A stretch of 64,000 bases of DNA from Prototheca cutis (GCA_002897115.2 BCIH01000009.1:353211-417210), one strand, 5' to 3'; counted from the stretch's first letter, positions 22,988 to 36,494 are shown. The notes: generated from the sequence alone by a model not told the origin. A program made the numbers and translations.

Positions 22988-25900
22988 ATGCTCCGGCCAG
23001 CGTATCGCGGGGTTTGCCACTACCTATTTGCCAACGCTCTTGTCGACGACCGACCACCACCTGATGCTGTTTCGGGTAAACAGGGGTTACTGACAGGAGG
23101 CAATCCCGGCGACCAGACGAGACCGCCGGTGGATGGCCAACAGGCCACGCTCCAGGAGCTCAGCTTCGCGGTGACCAAGGCTCTGCGAGATTTTGCGCTT
23201 TCCGGGCTGTCACCAGCGTCTGACGAGCCAGCTTTACCTGGTGACCCGCAATGCGTACCCCCGACGACGCTGTTCCAGCTCTTCATGCGGCTGCCCCAGG
23301 CCGCAGAGATCGGCCTCCCGGTCATGCAGGCCGCAGTCCGCGATCTTGCTGATGATTTCCGGCGAGTTCCCATGCAAGGGTTCGACTTGGCGCGACTGTT
23401 CCCAGGCCTTGGAATGCCCCAGTCCCCAGCCGGCTCGGACTCCCCTGCGGGGACAGATATGCTGAGCCCGCTCGATGCAGAGACGGTGCAGATAATCCTG
23501 CAGGCCACACGTGCCATCGCTGCGGAGGCCACTGGCGGGACATGCAAGGAGGAACTCCGTCGTGTGGTGGCCAGCGAACCGTGGCTCAAGACGGTGTTTG
23601 GCACGGGCATTCAAGGCGTATTGAAGCGTGTCCTGGCATCCGGCAAGGTGCATCAAGAGCCGCTGCACTTGCAGCTGCCCAACAGCGAGACGCAGGGGGG
23701 GGACCGACTCGTGCCGGCTTCTGCAGCGGGCGAGGACGGCGCGGCTACGGGTCCATGCTCGGGCGAGGATGGTGCCGGCACGTGTCTCCGTTCTGCCCAG
23801 GAAGAGACGCAGCGCGCGCAGCGCTGGGTTGACGGGCTGGAGGAACTGCTAGCCCCACTGCAGGGCATCGACGGCCACCGGGCGTTTTGCGAAGCGCACA
23901 GCCAAGAGACCGACAGTGCGCCGGCCCAGGCACGGACCGGCCCACCGACCGGCACCAGACGGCGGCAACGCAGGCGGGAGCTTGCGTCCGAGGTGAAATC
24001 AAGGGGGGACGCTGAGGAGGATGGCGCCCGACCATCTTCAATACTGCCATCGCAGGCTCCTTCAGGTGCTGCTTCCCTAGAGGCGTCGGTGGAGAGTGAA
24101 CAGGCTGACCATCCCCAAAGGGCTCGAAAGGCCCACCTGAGTGCAGCTGGTAGGAAGCTTCAGGAGGACGTGATGACACTGCTGATCCAGCTGCTCTCAC
24201 TTCCGCGCACAGCCTCTCAAGTTGTGCTTGCGTCCATCTGCAGTGCTGCACGGCCCTGTTGCAATGCCAGGAAGCAGCAGGAACACTTTGGTGCCGCCAT
24301 AGACGTGGCGTTGCAGATGGGGGCGCTGCGGCTCGCCACACTGCCGGTCCCGCACGCTGTGTTCACGGGTGCACCCCGGTATGAGCTTGGCGACCCCATT
24401 GTCATCGCAACCGTGAGCCGGCCGTCGGAGCAGCTTTTGTTTGAAGTCCGTGATGTCACAACTGCTCTGCATGCGGGGTTGCAGCGTGCCATGCGAGCAC
24501 TGATGGACGGGGAGGCTCCCATTCAGCCTGTTTCGGGGGCTCCCTGTGCGTGGCCACAGGTGCCACTGCTGCCAGACCCGGCCGGCGCCTTGCCCGCCAT
24601 GCCTGCCGGGGCAACCACGCACAAGCGCAGGAGGAGCCAGCTGGAACTGTCACCGTACGAGGATTCCGGCGATATGGTGCTGGCTCCCAGCGGCCACGGG
24701 CAGAGCTTCTCGGTTCCTTGCGCTCAAAGCGATCCTGGCACGTTGCCTCGCAAGCAGCCCAGGCTTGAGCCGGCCAGTTCTACAGTTGTCGAGCCGCTGC
24801 CAAGCCACGGATCTTGGATGCAAGCCTTGCCGGAATGGCCTGCGGAACCCGCCGCAGCAGCGACAAGCTTCACGCCGCTGCATGGTGAGATGCTGGCATT
24901 TGCAGAGGCGTGCGAGCCCAGCGATGTGGACGTGGCGACATTAATGGGTGTGCTGGGGACGGTGCAGGGAGTGGCCCACGAAACGGACAGGTCTCTCAGT
25001 GCTGTCATGGCTGGCAGTCAGGCGGTTGGTCTGGCTCTTCCCGGGGCCAACCTGGACATTGTCATCTGTACCGCCCCGCAGCCCAAAAATAGTACCAGAG
25101 CATACGCGGTACGAAATGGGGGGATTTTGCCGCACTCTGTGATAATTCCTGTGCTCTGCAATAATGCCCTGTTCGGTAATAATGCCGTCTCATTTGGGGA
25201 ATGCTGAAGAGTGCTGCGGGTCAGCAATGGCGTGCGTCTGCCAAGCCGTGCCTCCGCGTGCTTGCTGCACCGAGAATGCGACGGCTGTCCAGGCACCACT
25301 CACCCAGGCTCCTCCCCCCAAACATGAGCGTTCACCACAGCGCATCGGCGCGCAAACCCAAGTGGAGAAGCTGCTGCAGCTGCTGAATAAGAAGGATTGC
25401 ATCATCGGAGCTCCGGAGATCATCCGCGCAAGGCTGCCCATCGTGCGCTGCACGATGGCGGCCCGGCGGCCCGGCGGCCTGGCCGTGGACATCTCGGTCG
25501 TGCCAGCCACCGGCATCTCTGCTGCTGGCTATATCCGGGCCCAGATCCGCCAGTTCCCGGAAGCAAGGCCACTCTACCTGGTGCTCAAGAAAGCATTCAG
25601 AATTGCTGGCCTGGACAAGGCTGACATTGGAGGCCTGGGATCGTATTCGCTCTTCATCATGGTACGTGGGTGTGGGTGGGGGATGGGGTAATTCCTGCAC
25701 ATGCATAGATGAATAGACCCCCAACGCGAACTAGTCCTTGAATTGCTACCACAGATCCTAGGGTTCCTGGTGAGGGAGGGGCGGGAGCTGGTCAAGCTCC
25801 AGGATCCACGGTCCCGGTTTGCCGAAGATTGCAAGTTTAATGCGTTTCAGTACCTTGCAAACCGAACCTGGCGGCAGGCCATCCCGGCTGAAGATTTGGG

Positions 25901-28900
25901 GAAGCTTCTCTGGCAGCTGTGCACATTTTACGGCTCCGAGTTCAACCCTGTGGAACACGTGGTGGATGTGCGCCGTGGTGGCATCGTCGAGGAGCCACAG
26001 GAGCCCACGGGCCCCGGTGCAGGGCCTGGCAAGATCTGGCGGGGGGACCTGCGCGTCATGGATCCAGAGTCTCGCGGGCAGATTTTGAGCAGGGGCGCGT
26101 ACCGGGCAAAAGGTGTGTGGGAGGGGGTTTCCAGGTGGGCATTTGTGCTGGCTGTCATCCCGCTGACCTGTTGGCAAGTGCATCCCGATGCGTGTGTCAA
26201 GCAAGCATCTTCTAGGCACCCAACCACTCCGCACACCGAAATATGCACAATTGCACATGTAGATGTGCTGGTGTGCTTCCAGGAGCTCTCCGACCTGATT
26301 GGGAAGGTGCTGGGGGCCCGGACATCCAGTGGCGGCCACGCTGGCGACCAGGCCCGGCTCGACATCCTGCCGGGCATGTGGGACCTCGCCCAGGCCCTGG
26401 GAGAGCGTCTGGCGGAGGGGCCCCCAAAGAAAAATGCGCTCCAACCTGCCAGCATGGCAGCGCCAGAGCAGAGCCTGCTGCAGCCTGCGGATGACCGTGC
26501 CCGCAAGGCCCTTCCCGGGGTAGAGGACGGCATGGCACCCAGGCCTACCAGGCAGCCTGAAGCCAGGGGCCAGGACGATGCGATCCTTGGTAGGGTGGAC
26601 AAGCCGCCGCATGTCACTGACCGCCCTGATGTCCAGCCACACGCGGCGGACATCAGAGCTCGTCTGGCAGAGGCGATCAGGGAGACGGATGCGCAAGCAG
26701 GCTCGATGCAACCCAATCCTGACGGCCAGCCAGCGGCCAATGGCGCCGGAGATAGCCAGAGGGACCCGCCGGAGGCTGGCCCACAGCCGATGCTCCAGGA
26801 GCTCAACCGCGCAGTGACCAAGGCCCTGAGGAAATACATGGATTTGACGCTGTCAGAGAAGCCCTTGGCGCCTTGTTGTTCGCGGGGCGACCTGCGGCCC
26901 ATCATGCCCCGCGCAACACTGTTCCAGCTTCTCATGGGGCTGCCCCAGGCCGCGCAGGTGGGCCTGTCGAGCATGCACACCGCGGTCGGCAACCTTGGCC
27001 ATCTTTTACGGCACTCTCCCACAAAAGGGTTGAACATGGCGGCGCTGATCGCGGGCCTGGGGGCACCCGGCTGGCGGCTCGACACGTCAGGACGGGGGCC
27101 CAGGTATCTTGTGGCCGTTGCTGACGCGGCGACAGTGCAGGCAATACTGCAGGCCATGCGCACGATTGCTGCTCGCGCCAGTGGCGGGACTTGCCAGGAG
27201 GAGCTTACGCATCTGGTAGCCAGCGAGCCGCGGCTACAGACGCTGTTTGCTCCCGGCGTTCAGGACGCGTTGAACCGGGTTCTGGCGGCCGGTGTGGTGC
27301 GCCAGGAGCTGCTGCGCTTGCCGCTGCCAGATGGCGGCGTGCATGAGGTGGCCCAGCTTGTGCCAGCTGGTGCAGTAAGCGAGGGTGCGGAGACTGCGAC
27401 ATCCTCTTCAGCCCAACCAGGGGCACAACTGGGTCAGCACTGGGCATTCCGGTTGGAGGAACTGTTGGCCCCGCTGCAGGGCGTCAATGGTTGCAGGACG
27501 TCTTGTGGGAGAACGATCGCAGAGGATGGCAGTGTGTCGACCGATGCCGGATGGCGCCAGCAAGCAGCCGGGCGCGATTCCGGTGTGGAACCGATGGTCG
27601 AGGACGATGCTGTATGGGCCCTCAAACCAGCTTCGACAGCACCAGTCCAGGATCCCACTGCCAGCGCAAGCCCAAGCATGCCAGCAAACCAGCCGCAAGA
27701 CGACGAGGCCAAGCATCAGCAGAATGCTCAGCTTGACGAAGCCGACAGGAAATTGCAGGAGGAAGTGCTGACGCTGCTAATTCAGCTGCTCTCGCTGCCC
27801 AAAACGGCCTCTCGAGTTGTGCTTGCCTCTGTCTGCAGTGATGCACACCTGGTGATCAACCCCGCAGAACATTCGGAGCGTTTCGTTGCTGCCGTGGACG
27901 GGGCGCTGCAGGCGGGCGCGCTGCGGATCGCCACGCCGCTGGGCCCGCACGATGTGACCAAGCATCTCGTCCGGTACAAGCTCAACGACTCCGCGGTCAT
28001 TGCGAATGCAAGTCGATCATCAGCGCAGCCCGATATTGATTGCCACGATGTCATTGCTGCGCTGCGCATGGCGTGGAGCTCTGTCATCAGCGAGCTGCCC
28101 ACAGCGATCGCCACTGTTTGGCCTGCACCAGAGGAACCTGGCGGTCCAGCGGCTCCCTGGGCGTGGCCGCTCGCGCTGCCAGCCTCTGGTCTGCCCAGGA
28201 AGCCCGATGCGGTCAAGCCCGCCCTGGTCAAACCCGGCGCGGTAGGGCCGGCGCCGGCCGGCCCGCGGCCGAAACGCCGGAAGTATGGTCCCGCGATGGC
28301 TGGTCCTGTGCGAGTGTTCGTGGAAACGATGCTGGCCACGCACCACGGACTGTGGCCTCTGCCCTCTGGCCGACAGCCCACGCCCTACCCGACGCTGCTC
28401 CAGCTCCTCGTGCGGATGCCGGAGGCCGCAGATCTTGGCCTGGCAGCCTTGGAAGCCGCGGTCAGTGAGCTCAAACGATACTACGGACGCAATACCACAA
28501 AGGGATTGTTTCCGATGCCGCTCTTCTGGGGCCTGCAAACATCCATGGGCAGACTCAGCATGGCTGTGGCCAAAGGCAGCGAGCCCCCAAGCTCAGCCAA
28601 CGCACGGAGGGTGCAGGTGCTCCTGGATGCCATGCGCGCCATCGCGGCGCATGCCACCGGCGGGACGTGCCAGGACGAACTGGCCCAACTGGTGGCCAAA
28701 GAGCCACGGCTCCAGACAGTGCTTGGCAAGGACGTGGGCGCTGTGCTGCAGCGGCTCCTGGACGACGGCGCAGTGCGATGGGATGCTCTGCGTGTGCCGG
28801 TGCCAGGCGCTACTAAGCTGGTGATGGCCTTGCTCGTGCCGGGCGCCGCAGCACGCGAGGACGACGAGAGCGTGGCACCCCAGTCCCCCCAGAGCATGGC

Positions 28901-31811
28901 AAGACAGGCGCAGTGCTGGATAGACAAGTTGGAAGATTTGCTGACACCACTTGATCGCATCAGCGGGCACGACGCGTTTCTGCGGGAGCACAACCTGGAG
29001 ACTGGTAGTGTTCCAGTTGAACAAGGGCCTGGCCCGTTGACTTCATCGACGGGCCTGGGCCAGCGGCGACCCATTGCGGAGGCTGCACCTGCACGGGAAT
29101 CGGCGGTTGATGCCAAGGAGGAGGACTCCCCGAAACCCGCAACACCGCCTGTGTGGGCTCTGAGGGGCACCGCTGACCCACAGCCACCTGCGGGCAACGA
29201 GCTGGCAGGCCAGCCCAAGGGATGCCAGCTGAATGGAGCCGGCAGGAAGCTACAGGAAGACGTACTAGCCCTGCTGGTGCAGCTCCTCTCGCTCCCGCGC
29301 ACAGCCTCTTGGATCGAGCTCAACTTTGCCTGCCGCCGCGGGGCCTCCGCCGGCGACAACAGCATCCTGGGTGGCCCATTCCGCGCTGCCCTGGACTTGG
29401 CACTGCAGGTGGACGCGCTGCGGATGGCGCGGCCGCCGGTCCCGCACGCAGTCTTTGCGCTTGTGGATCGGTACGAGCTTGGCCCGCCCCTCGTGGTTGC
29501 CAACGTGAGCAGGCCGCTGGAGCAGCTCGAGTTTCGGGGCCGCGGTCCCATGGACGCGCTGAGTAGTGTGTGGCAGAATGTCATAGACAAGGTAAAGGAG
29601 GAAAAGGCTGGGGCCTCGGAGCAGGACATGTCAGTCATCCATCCGGGGCCCTACCCGTCTCGTGTCGTGCCCACCGGGCCTGTCGGCACAGCCACACGCA
29701 AGCATGACGGGAGCCAGCTTCCACTGCCGGTGTTTGAAGATGCCCGGGGCGTGCAACTTGCTCCCTGCGGCGACCAGCGGAGCCTGCCGCTTGCAGACTG
29801 CCAGTACAAGTACGACCCCCACGTGGATTTCTTCAAGCGACCGCGGTTTGAGCCGCCCAGTTCCATGGCTGGCTTGCCGCTCCCCCGCCCCGCACTGGCC
29901 ACCCCTCCCTTGTTTTCGGCTACCTGGGCCCCCGATGCTCCGGAGAACCTCACGCCGCTGCACGACGAGATGCTGGCATATGCAGAGGCCCTGGAACCCA
30001 GCGACGCACACCTAGCAATGCTGCGGGTTGCGGTCGCGTTCGTGGAGGAAGCCGCGGCCTCAGTGTGGGGAAAGGCTCAAATCATCGTAATTGGGAGCCA
30101 GGTGCGTGCAGACTGTGGGAAGTGGGGCGTTGGGGGGCCGGCTGGGTCAGGTCGGTAGCAGTGACGGTTGTGGGAGGACCCGGGAAGCTGCTGCGCTTCT
30201 GGTGCGGGCGATGCCCAGCGCCATGCACGACTTGGATGGAAAGCAGCGTGGCATGAAGAGATTGGGCACACTGCCACGTCCCAAGCCGCCCCACTCCCAC
30301 AGGCAACCGGCCTGGCCATGGACGGAGCAGACCTAGACATCGTCATCATTGATGCTGTTTCACATACCAAGGTCGGTGACAACACCAGCCGAATGAACAT
30401 GTGCAGGCGGGAACCGGTTTTGGTTTGCTATGCTCGGGGGATGCCATCCCCTGGTGGGAGCCTGCCAGTTGGGCCCGGATGATGGGTGCTGCAGATAGGA
30501 AATGACTCTGGACAGAAATTTGAGGGCCCGCATTTGGATGGTACTGACCAGGGGCCCCCGTCGTGTCCCGTTGTTCCCTCTCCCCCAGTACGATACCGTC
30601 CATGCCAGGCTTCAGCTACTGTTAGAGCTGTTGCAGCGGCGGGGCTGTGTCATGGGTGCTGGGGCTGTGTGTCCCACGCCCATTCCCACCCTGCGCTGCA
30701 CACTGGCGGCCCCACGCCGCGGCGGCCAGGTTGTCAACATTTTTCAAATGCCAGTCGATGGCACGTGCTCCACCGCCTGGATCCGGGCCGAGCTTCATGA
30801 TCTCCCGGAAGCACGCCCGCTCTACCTCGTCCTCAAGAAAGCATTCAGAATTGCTGGCCTGAACAACATCGACAGCGGCGGCCTGGGATCCTTCACGATC
30901 CTAGTCTTGGTGGGCGTGGGTGGGTGTTGGGCTGAGCTGTCTCGTTGGCATATGGTCCTAAGGAAACAACCCCCTCCTTCCCTCCCTCCCAACCAACACA
31001 CGCGCGCGCGCGCGAGAGCAATTCCCCCACCCACGAACTCCGCTCACTCACGCCTGAAACCGGCCTCACAGGTGCTGGGGTTCTTGAGGGTGTCGGGCCG
31101 CCGTGATGACAGGCTCCCAGGAGGCACTCACTACTTTTCAAGCGAAGCCAGCTTTGATGTGTTTGGCTACCTGAAGCGTCGGACCTGGAGGCAGGCCGCG
31201 GCAAACGCGGACCTCGGAATACTTCTCTGGCAGCTCTGTGTGTTTTACGGCTTTGCGTTTGACCGGTCAAAGCATGTGGTGGATGCGTTCCAGGGTGGCA
31301 TCATCTACGAACCGCAGGAGCTCCTGCCTGCCGGTTCGTCTGGGGAATGCCCACTGGGGGACCTGCGCATCATGGATCCAGACGAACCAGACAGGAACAT
31401 GATCGGGGACACATGCCGCACGCAAGGTGTGGGTGGGTGGGTGGGTGGGCGGGTGCATGTGTGGGTAGAGGGGGCGGGGGGGCTGGATGAGGGTTGGCGT
31501 GCCGTGTTGGCCTGCTGGCAATTGCATCTTGAGGCATGCAAACGCGCATTTTCAAGGCAACCAACCATTCATCACCCAACAATCCTGCAATGGCGGCTGC
31601 AGATGTGTTTGTGTGCTTCCGCGAGTTGGCCAAACTGATTGGCGAAAAACTGCAGGACTGGCCTTCCACGGGCGGCCACACGGGCGACCCGGTCCGACCC
31701 AAGATCCTGTCGGGCATCTGGGACCTTTCCAAGGCCCTGGGGGGCCGCTTGACGGAGCAGAATGTCTTGGAACGTGCCATGGAAGTGGATGCAGACACCA
31801 ACACCACATGA
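22988..31811 (+). CDS. Fused Trf4-like nucleotidyltransferase copies B and C (double-module protein)
   Basis: Copy B: an open frame with ATG at 22988 runs to about 25080, then exons of about 25310-25660, 25755-26113 and 26259 onward. The HAD domain is almost wholly deleted. The helical region (LFQLLMRLPQAAEIGLPVMQ), nucleotidyltransferase (AGSQAVGLALPGANLDIVI) and PAP-associated domain (LGKLLWQLCTFYGSEFNP) remain. No stop follows the PAP domain. The frame continues through a HAD remnant (ADDRARKALPGVEDG) into copy C, which has two tandem helical regions (26.8-28.2 and 28.3-29.6 kb). It then has FTPLHDEM-like LTPLHDEMLAYAEALEPS, GSQ near 30100, ATGLAMDGADLDIVI at 30303-30350, and PAP exons at about 30591-30908, 31073-31424 and 31600-31811. 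Copy B has first Asp changed to Asn but keeps the third (LAVDISV). Copy C keeps the first pair (DLD) but has Asn for the third (VVNIF). Predicted length is about 2,500 residues if spliced as one. It could instead be two transcripts. Confidence 0.65.
31426..31456. repeat. GTGG minisatellite at a splice donor
   Basis: About seven GGGT/GTGG units immediately after the donor of the penultimate copy C exon (CAAG|GTGTGGGTG). Introns of copies A and B at this position have only short GT-rich starts. Confidence 0.8.
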
Positions 31812-32481
31812 GGACAGACGTCCCGCTGGCGGTCTGGGCTAGGACAGCTGTGTGCAAGACCCAAAGACCCAGGGCAGTCATTCAAAGGATGGACCACAGG
31901 AACGCCAAGCCCTGTTGGCCCGTGTTATGGGCGTGGGCGCTGGACACTGACTTGATGATGTGGACCTGGGGTGTCCGAGGTTAAACATAGGCCTCTGGGC
32001 CACCATTGGTGACGCAGGTTTCAATCTCTTCAATGGTAACCCATTGCTGACTGCTTGTCTGCCATATTAAAGGTCCATTGTAGCAACATGACACAACTCA
32101 ACCGGGGGAAAACTGTCAAGGAATTGGGAGCCTCCCTGCACTGGGCAGGGGGGTTTTGGTGGCTGATGACTAAAAACTCCCTGTCGATGCATCTGATGGC
32201 GATGCATCTGGTAGCCAAGTCATTCTGGCACTCGGCCCAGAGGTACAAAGCGCACGCGTTCATTCTGCATGCACTGCCTTGCATTGCTCGCTCGCTGGAG
32301 GTGCAAAACAATGTCGAGCATGCTCATGTCCCTGGGGGCCCCCGCAGGTGGGGAGCGGCGGTGGCCGGGGGNGATGGGGGGCCCATCCCCAATCTGTGCA
32401 GCGCATGGCCATGGCAAGGTTTCTGACGCGTCATCCTTTCATGTACACTGGACGCAGGGGCTGTGCGGCTGAACAGGCTGC
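31812..32481. other. Intergenic between HAD-Trf4 array and fabG
   Basis: About 670 bases with one ambiguous base (N at 32372) in a G-rich run. I see no coding exon. It should hold the 3' end of the array and the fabG promoter. Confidence 0.5.
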
Positions 32482-33850
<1,369 letters not shown>

Positions 33851-34922
33851 GGTGGATGTGTGTTGTTTAGCTGGTTTGAACGCTGTGTGTGGTGGTAATG
33901 AATTGCACAGTCAGGGTGCTCGCCCACCCATCCACACACACACACACCAGCCGACAGCAGAAACGACCAGGTACCCCTCCTGCTGTATTTCTATTCCTTT
34001 TGCTGCACTCACGTGCACCCTGCAATGCCACACCCGTGCTTCAAAGGGTGTCGAGAAGACCAATTACCTCTGTGCCTGATCCATGCAGCCTGCATGGGGC
34101 CCCTGGGTGCCTACTACCGCTGTGCCCGGGCGAGAGGCCAGCAGCCTTTCTCTTTTCACTTTGTGAATTCCAGTTGGATGACTGTAGGTCATGAGGATGC
34201 TGGGTGTGTTTTCTTGTTGAGTGATGCTCGGAAACAAATGCCAGCTCAACGCAGTCGAGATCGCATTATTTTAGCAATGGTCTCGGGGCTTTCCTACGCC
34301 CACCAGCCTCGTCAGATGCACGACAGTTTTACTCCAGAGCACTGACGCAATGGGCGGGCACCTCTGGAATGGAAGTGGGCGTGTCTGCACGCAGTTCCCC
34401 TCCGAAGCACCCCCGGAGCGCCGTACCACGGATCGGGCCCTTTGAACAGCGCGGATCATGAACGCACTCCTCCCCCGGTTGGTCGGCACGAGCCACAGTC
34501 CCATCCAGCTGATGGGCCCCTCGGGCGGCTCAACCACGGGGAAGATCGGCATCGCCACTGTGCTCTTCCTCAGCCTCCTCGGCCATAGTAAATAATTTTC
34601 TGCATAAAATGAAGAATATTCGAGCGGTAGACAACAGCTGTGAGATAGCCAGTTTGAGAATTCGACAGCACCCGAACCGAAAGGAAAGGAAAGGTCAAAA
34701 CAGTGACGCCCCCGTAGCTGAGTGGGGCGGTTGAATTTTCAGTCTCGGGAAGCAGGCAGCGCCAGGTTCAACCGCCCAGCGCCCCAACCAGTCTCAAAAA
34801 TCGGAGTTGACGAATTGCACGATGATAATAGTAAATTAAAAGGTCGACTGGGGCGTCTAGATTGCTCGTCGCAGTTCCCAAGGGCGTCGCAACCGGGTGG
34901 ACTGTGGAACGACCCTGCCACC
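33851..34922. other. Intergenic with one possible small gene
   Basis: About 1.07 kb between fabG and the coiled-coil gene, both on the plus strand. Apart from a 45-codon open frame at 34458-34595 I see nothing. AT-rich sequence at 34590-34625 follows that frame. Confidence 0.4.
34458..34595 (+). CDS. Possible 45-residue membrane micro-protein
   Basis: ATG 34458 to TAA 34595. The product has a hydrophobic C-terminal segment (GIATVLFLSLLG) preceded by a polar Gly/Ser loop (GPSGGSTTGK). That layout fits small single-pass subunits of organellar complexes, but I cannot name one. Stop and AT-rich 3' flank are reasonable. The reverse strand also has a start at 34586 with an acidic peptide, so this is weak. 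Confidence 0.25.
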   Translation: MNALLPRLVGTSHSPIQLMGPSGGSTTGKIGIATVLFLSLLGHSK

Positions 34923-36153
34923 ATGTATCCCTTGAGCTCCAGTCGGCCCAGTATCCTGCGCATGCCCGCGCGGCAGGTGACGGCCACTGCGAATGTGGAG
35001 ACCACGGAGCAGCAGTACGCGCGGGAGCAGGCCAAGCTGCGGGCCAGGGCGGAACAGTTGGCCCAGCAAGAGTCCAGGCTCTACGAGAGCATCTACGCGC
35101 TCCCAGCCGATGCACGCCGCATAGCGTAAGATGGTGCAATGATATTGGTTTATGAATGTCTTGGATGATCATACTGTATCGCTGGCGCGCATCTGTTTTT
35201 GCGTTCTTCCTCTGGGCACGCACATCAGTCAGTTCCAACCCCCCAAAACTGATCACGACTCCACCNCCCCTTNCCCTCCCGCCTGTGCAGCGAGGAGCGG
35301 CGGCAGGAGATGGACGCCCACCTCGAGTCTCGGGTCCAGGCCCGGGCACAGGAAGCAGCCGAAGAGCAGCGGTGGGTGTCGCAGCCTTCGACCATCCAGC
35401 AACCGCAACGAGCCCCAGCCTGCCCCTGGTCCGCCACCGTGACGACTTATACCCTCGCGCCTGCCGAAGAGGTGCGGCCGCTGCTGGCAGGGGATTGTGT
35501 GTGACCCAAAGACCAGGCACGCTGCAAACATGACGCAGTGACGTTCATCCACCTCAAACCCCCACATCTCTCCCACAGGCTGCCGCACGCCGGGCTCAGG
35601 CGGCCCAGGCAGCTGCGGCGAATGCAGAGATTCTTCGCCAGCGGCGGCTGCAGGATCTACGGGACCGCCGGGCTGAGCAGGCCTCTACCAGGTCCATGCA
35701 TGACAGCGAGGTGGGCAGAACGTTGTGTGACTTTGGGATGTGGCAGCCTGCTGCATACCAGCGCACCAATGCGGGTTGTCCCCGTACAACAGCAGCAGCT
35801 TCCTTGACAGGCACCGACATGATCTCCTCCCCAACGCACACCCCCACCCCCACCCCACACGACCCACAAAACCCTCCCAGGACGGGTGGTGGAACCGGGG
35901 GGCCTCTCGTGAGGACTGGCTGCCCGAGAATCTTCGGCTGCGGCACGCCAATCCGCTCACAAGCCCTGCACCCAGCGCCGAAAATGCACCAGAGGCAGGC
36001 GCGCGGCGGGCACGGGCGGCGCGGGACGCCGGGTCGGGCGCCTGGGAGCTTCTCCGTCCGCAAGAGGCCATCGCCCCCCGGCCGACTCATGCCGGCCCCC
36101 AAAAATCTGCACGTCCAGTGTCCGCGACATGTCCCTGGGCCACCGATGCATGA
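34923..36153 (+). CDS. Charged coiled-coil protein, unknown function
   Basis: Four exons that keep frame: 34923-35125, 35291-35374, 35579-35710 and 35881-36153 (stop TGA), about 230 residues. ATG 34923 (MYPLSSSRPSILRMPARQ) was chosen because upstream frames start only at GTG. After the basic N-terminus comes a long, highly charged helix with Arg/Glu/Gln/Ala heptads (REQAKLRARAEQLAQQESRL, EERRQEMDAHLESRVQARAQ, ILRQRRLQDLRDRRAEQ), a predicted coiled coil. The last exon has an aromatic motif (DGWWNRGASREDWLPENLRL) and a Pro/Ala-rich tail. Such proteins in green algae are often flagellar or cytoskeletal, but nothing here proves that. Two Ns lie in the first intron just before exon 2. Confidence 0.7.
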
Positions 36154-36494
36154 TTGGATTCGGGTGACAATCACGGGAATGATTATGTAAGGGTTGGAGT
36201 TGATGCCATAATCTGATGGGCAGTGACTATCCAAAAACTTGCCCACCAACACTCCCTCCATTTTGCGGTCATGAACGGATTCCTTTACAACGACAAGATC
36301 ACATGTGCATACGGTTGGCCGGGCAGTGGGCAGTGGACCCCAAAATCTCGCCGGGCAATGGCCCTCTTGTTGGTCTGGCAGCATCAAGGGCCGCGGCGGC
36401 ACACATCAAAACTGGCGGCTGTCGTGTCGTCCTTTCTTTCCAACCCGGGTACGCAGCCGTGCGTATGGAAAACAACTCCGGACGTGACGTCCCA
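36154..36494. other. Convergent intergenic region
   Basis: About 340 bases between two convergent genes, the coiled-coil gene (plus) and the short-chain dehydrogenase (minus). It should contain both 3' ends. No gene seen. Confidence 0.5.

Noticed and set aside
34700..34800. Possible tRNA (sequence like TAGCTGAGTGG followed later by GGTTCAACC)
   Set aside because: The A-box-like and B-box-like pieces do not fold into a cloverleaf with paired acceptor ends or a proper anticodon loop.
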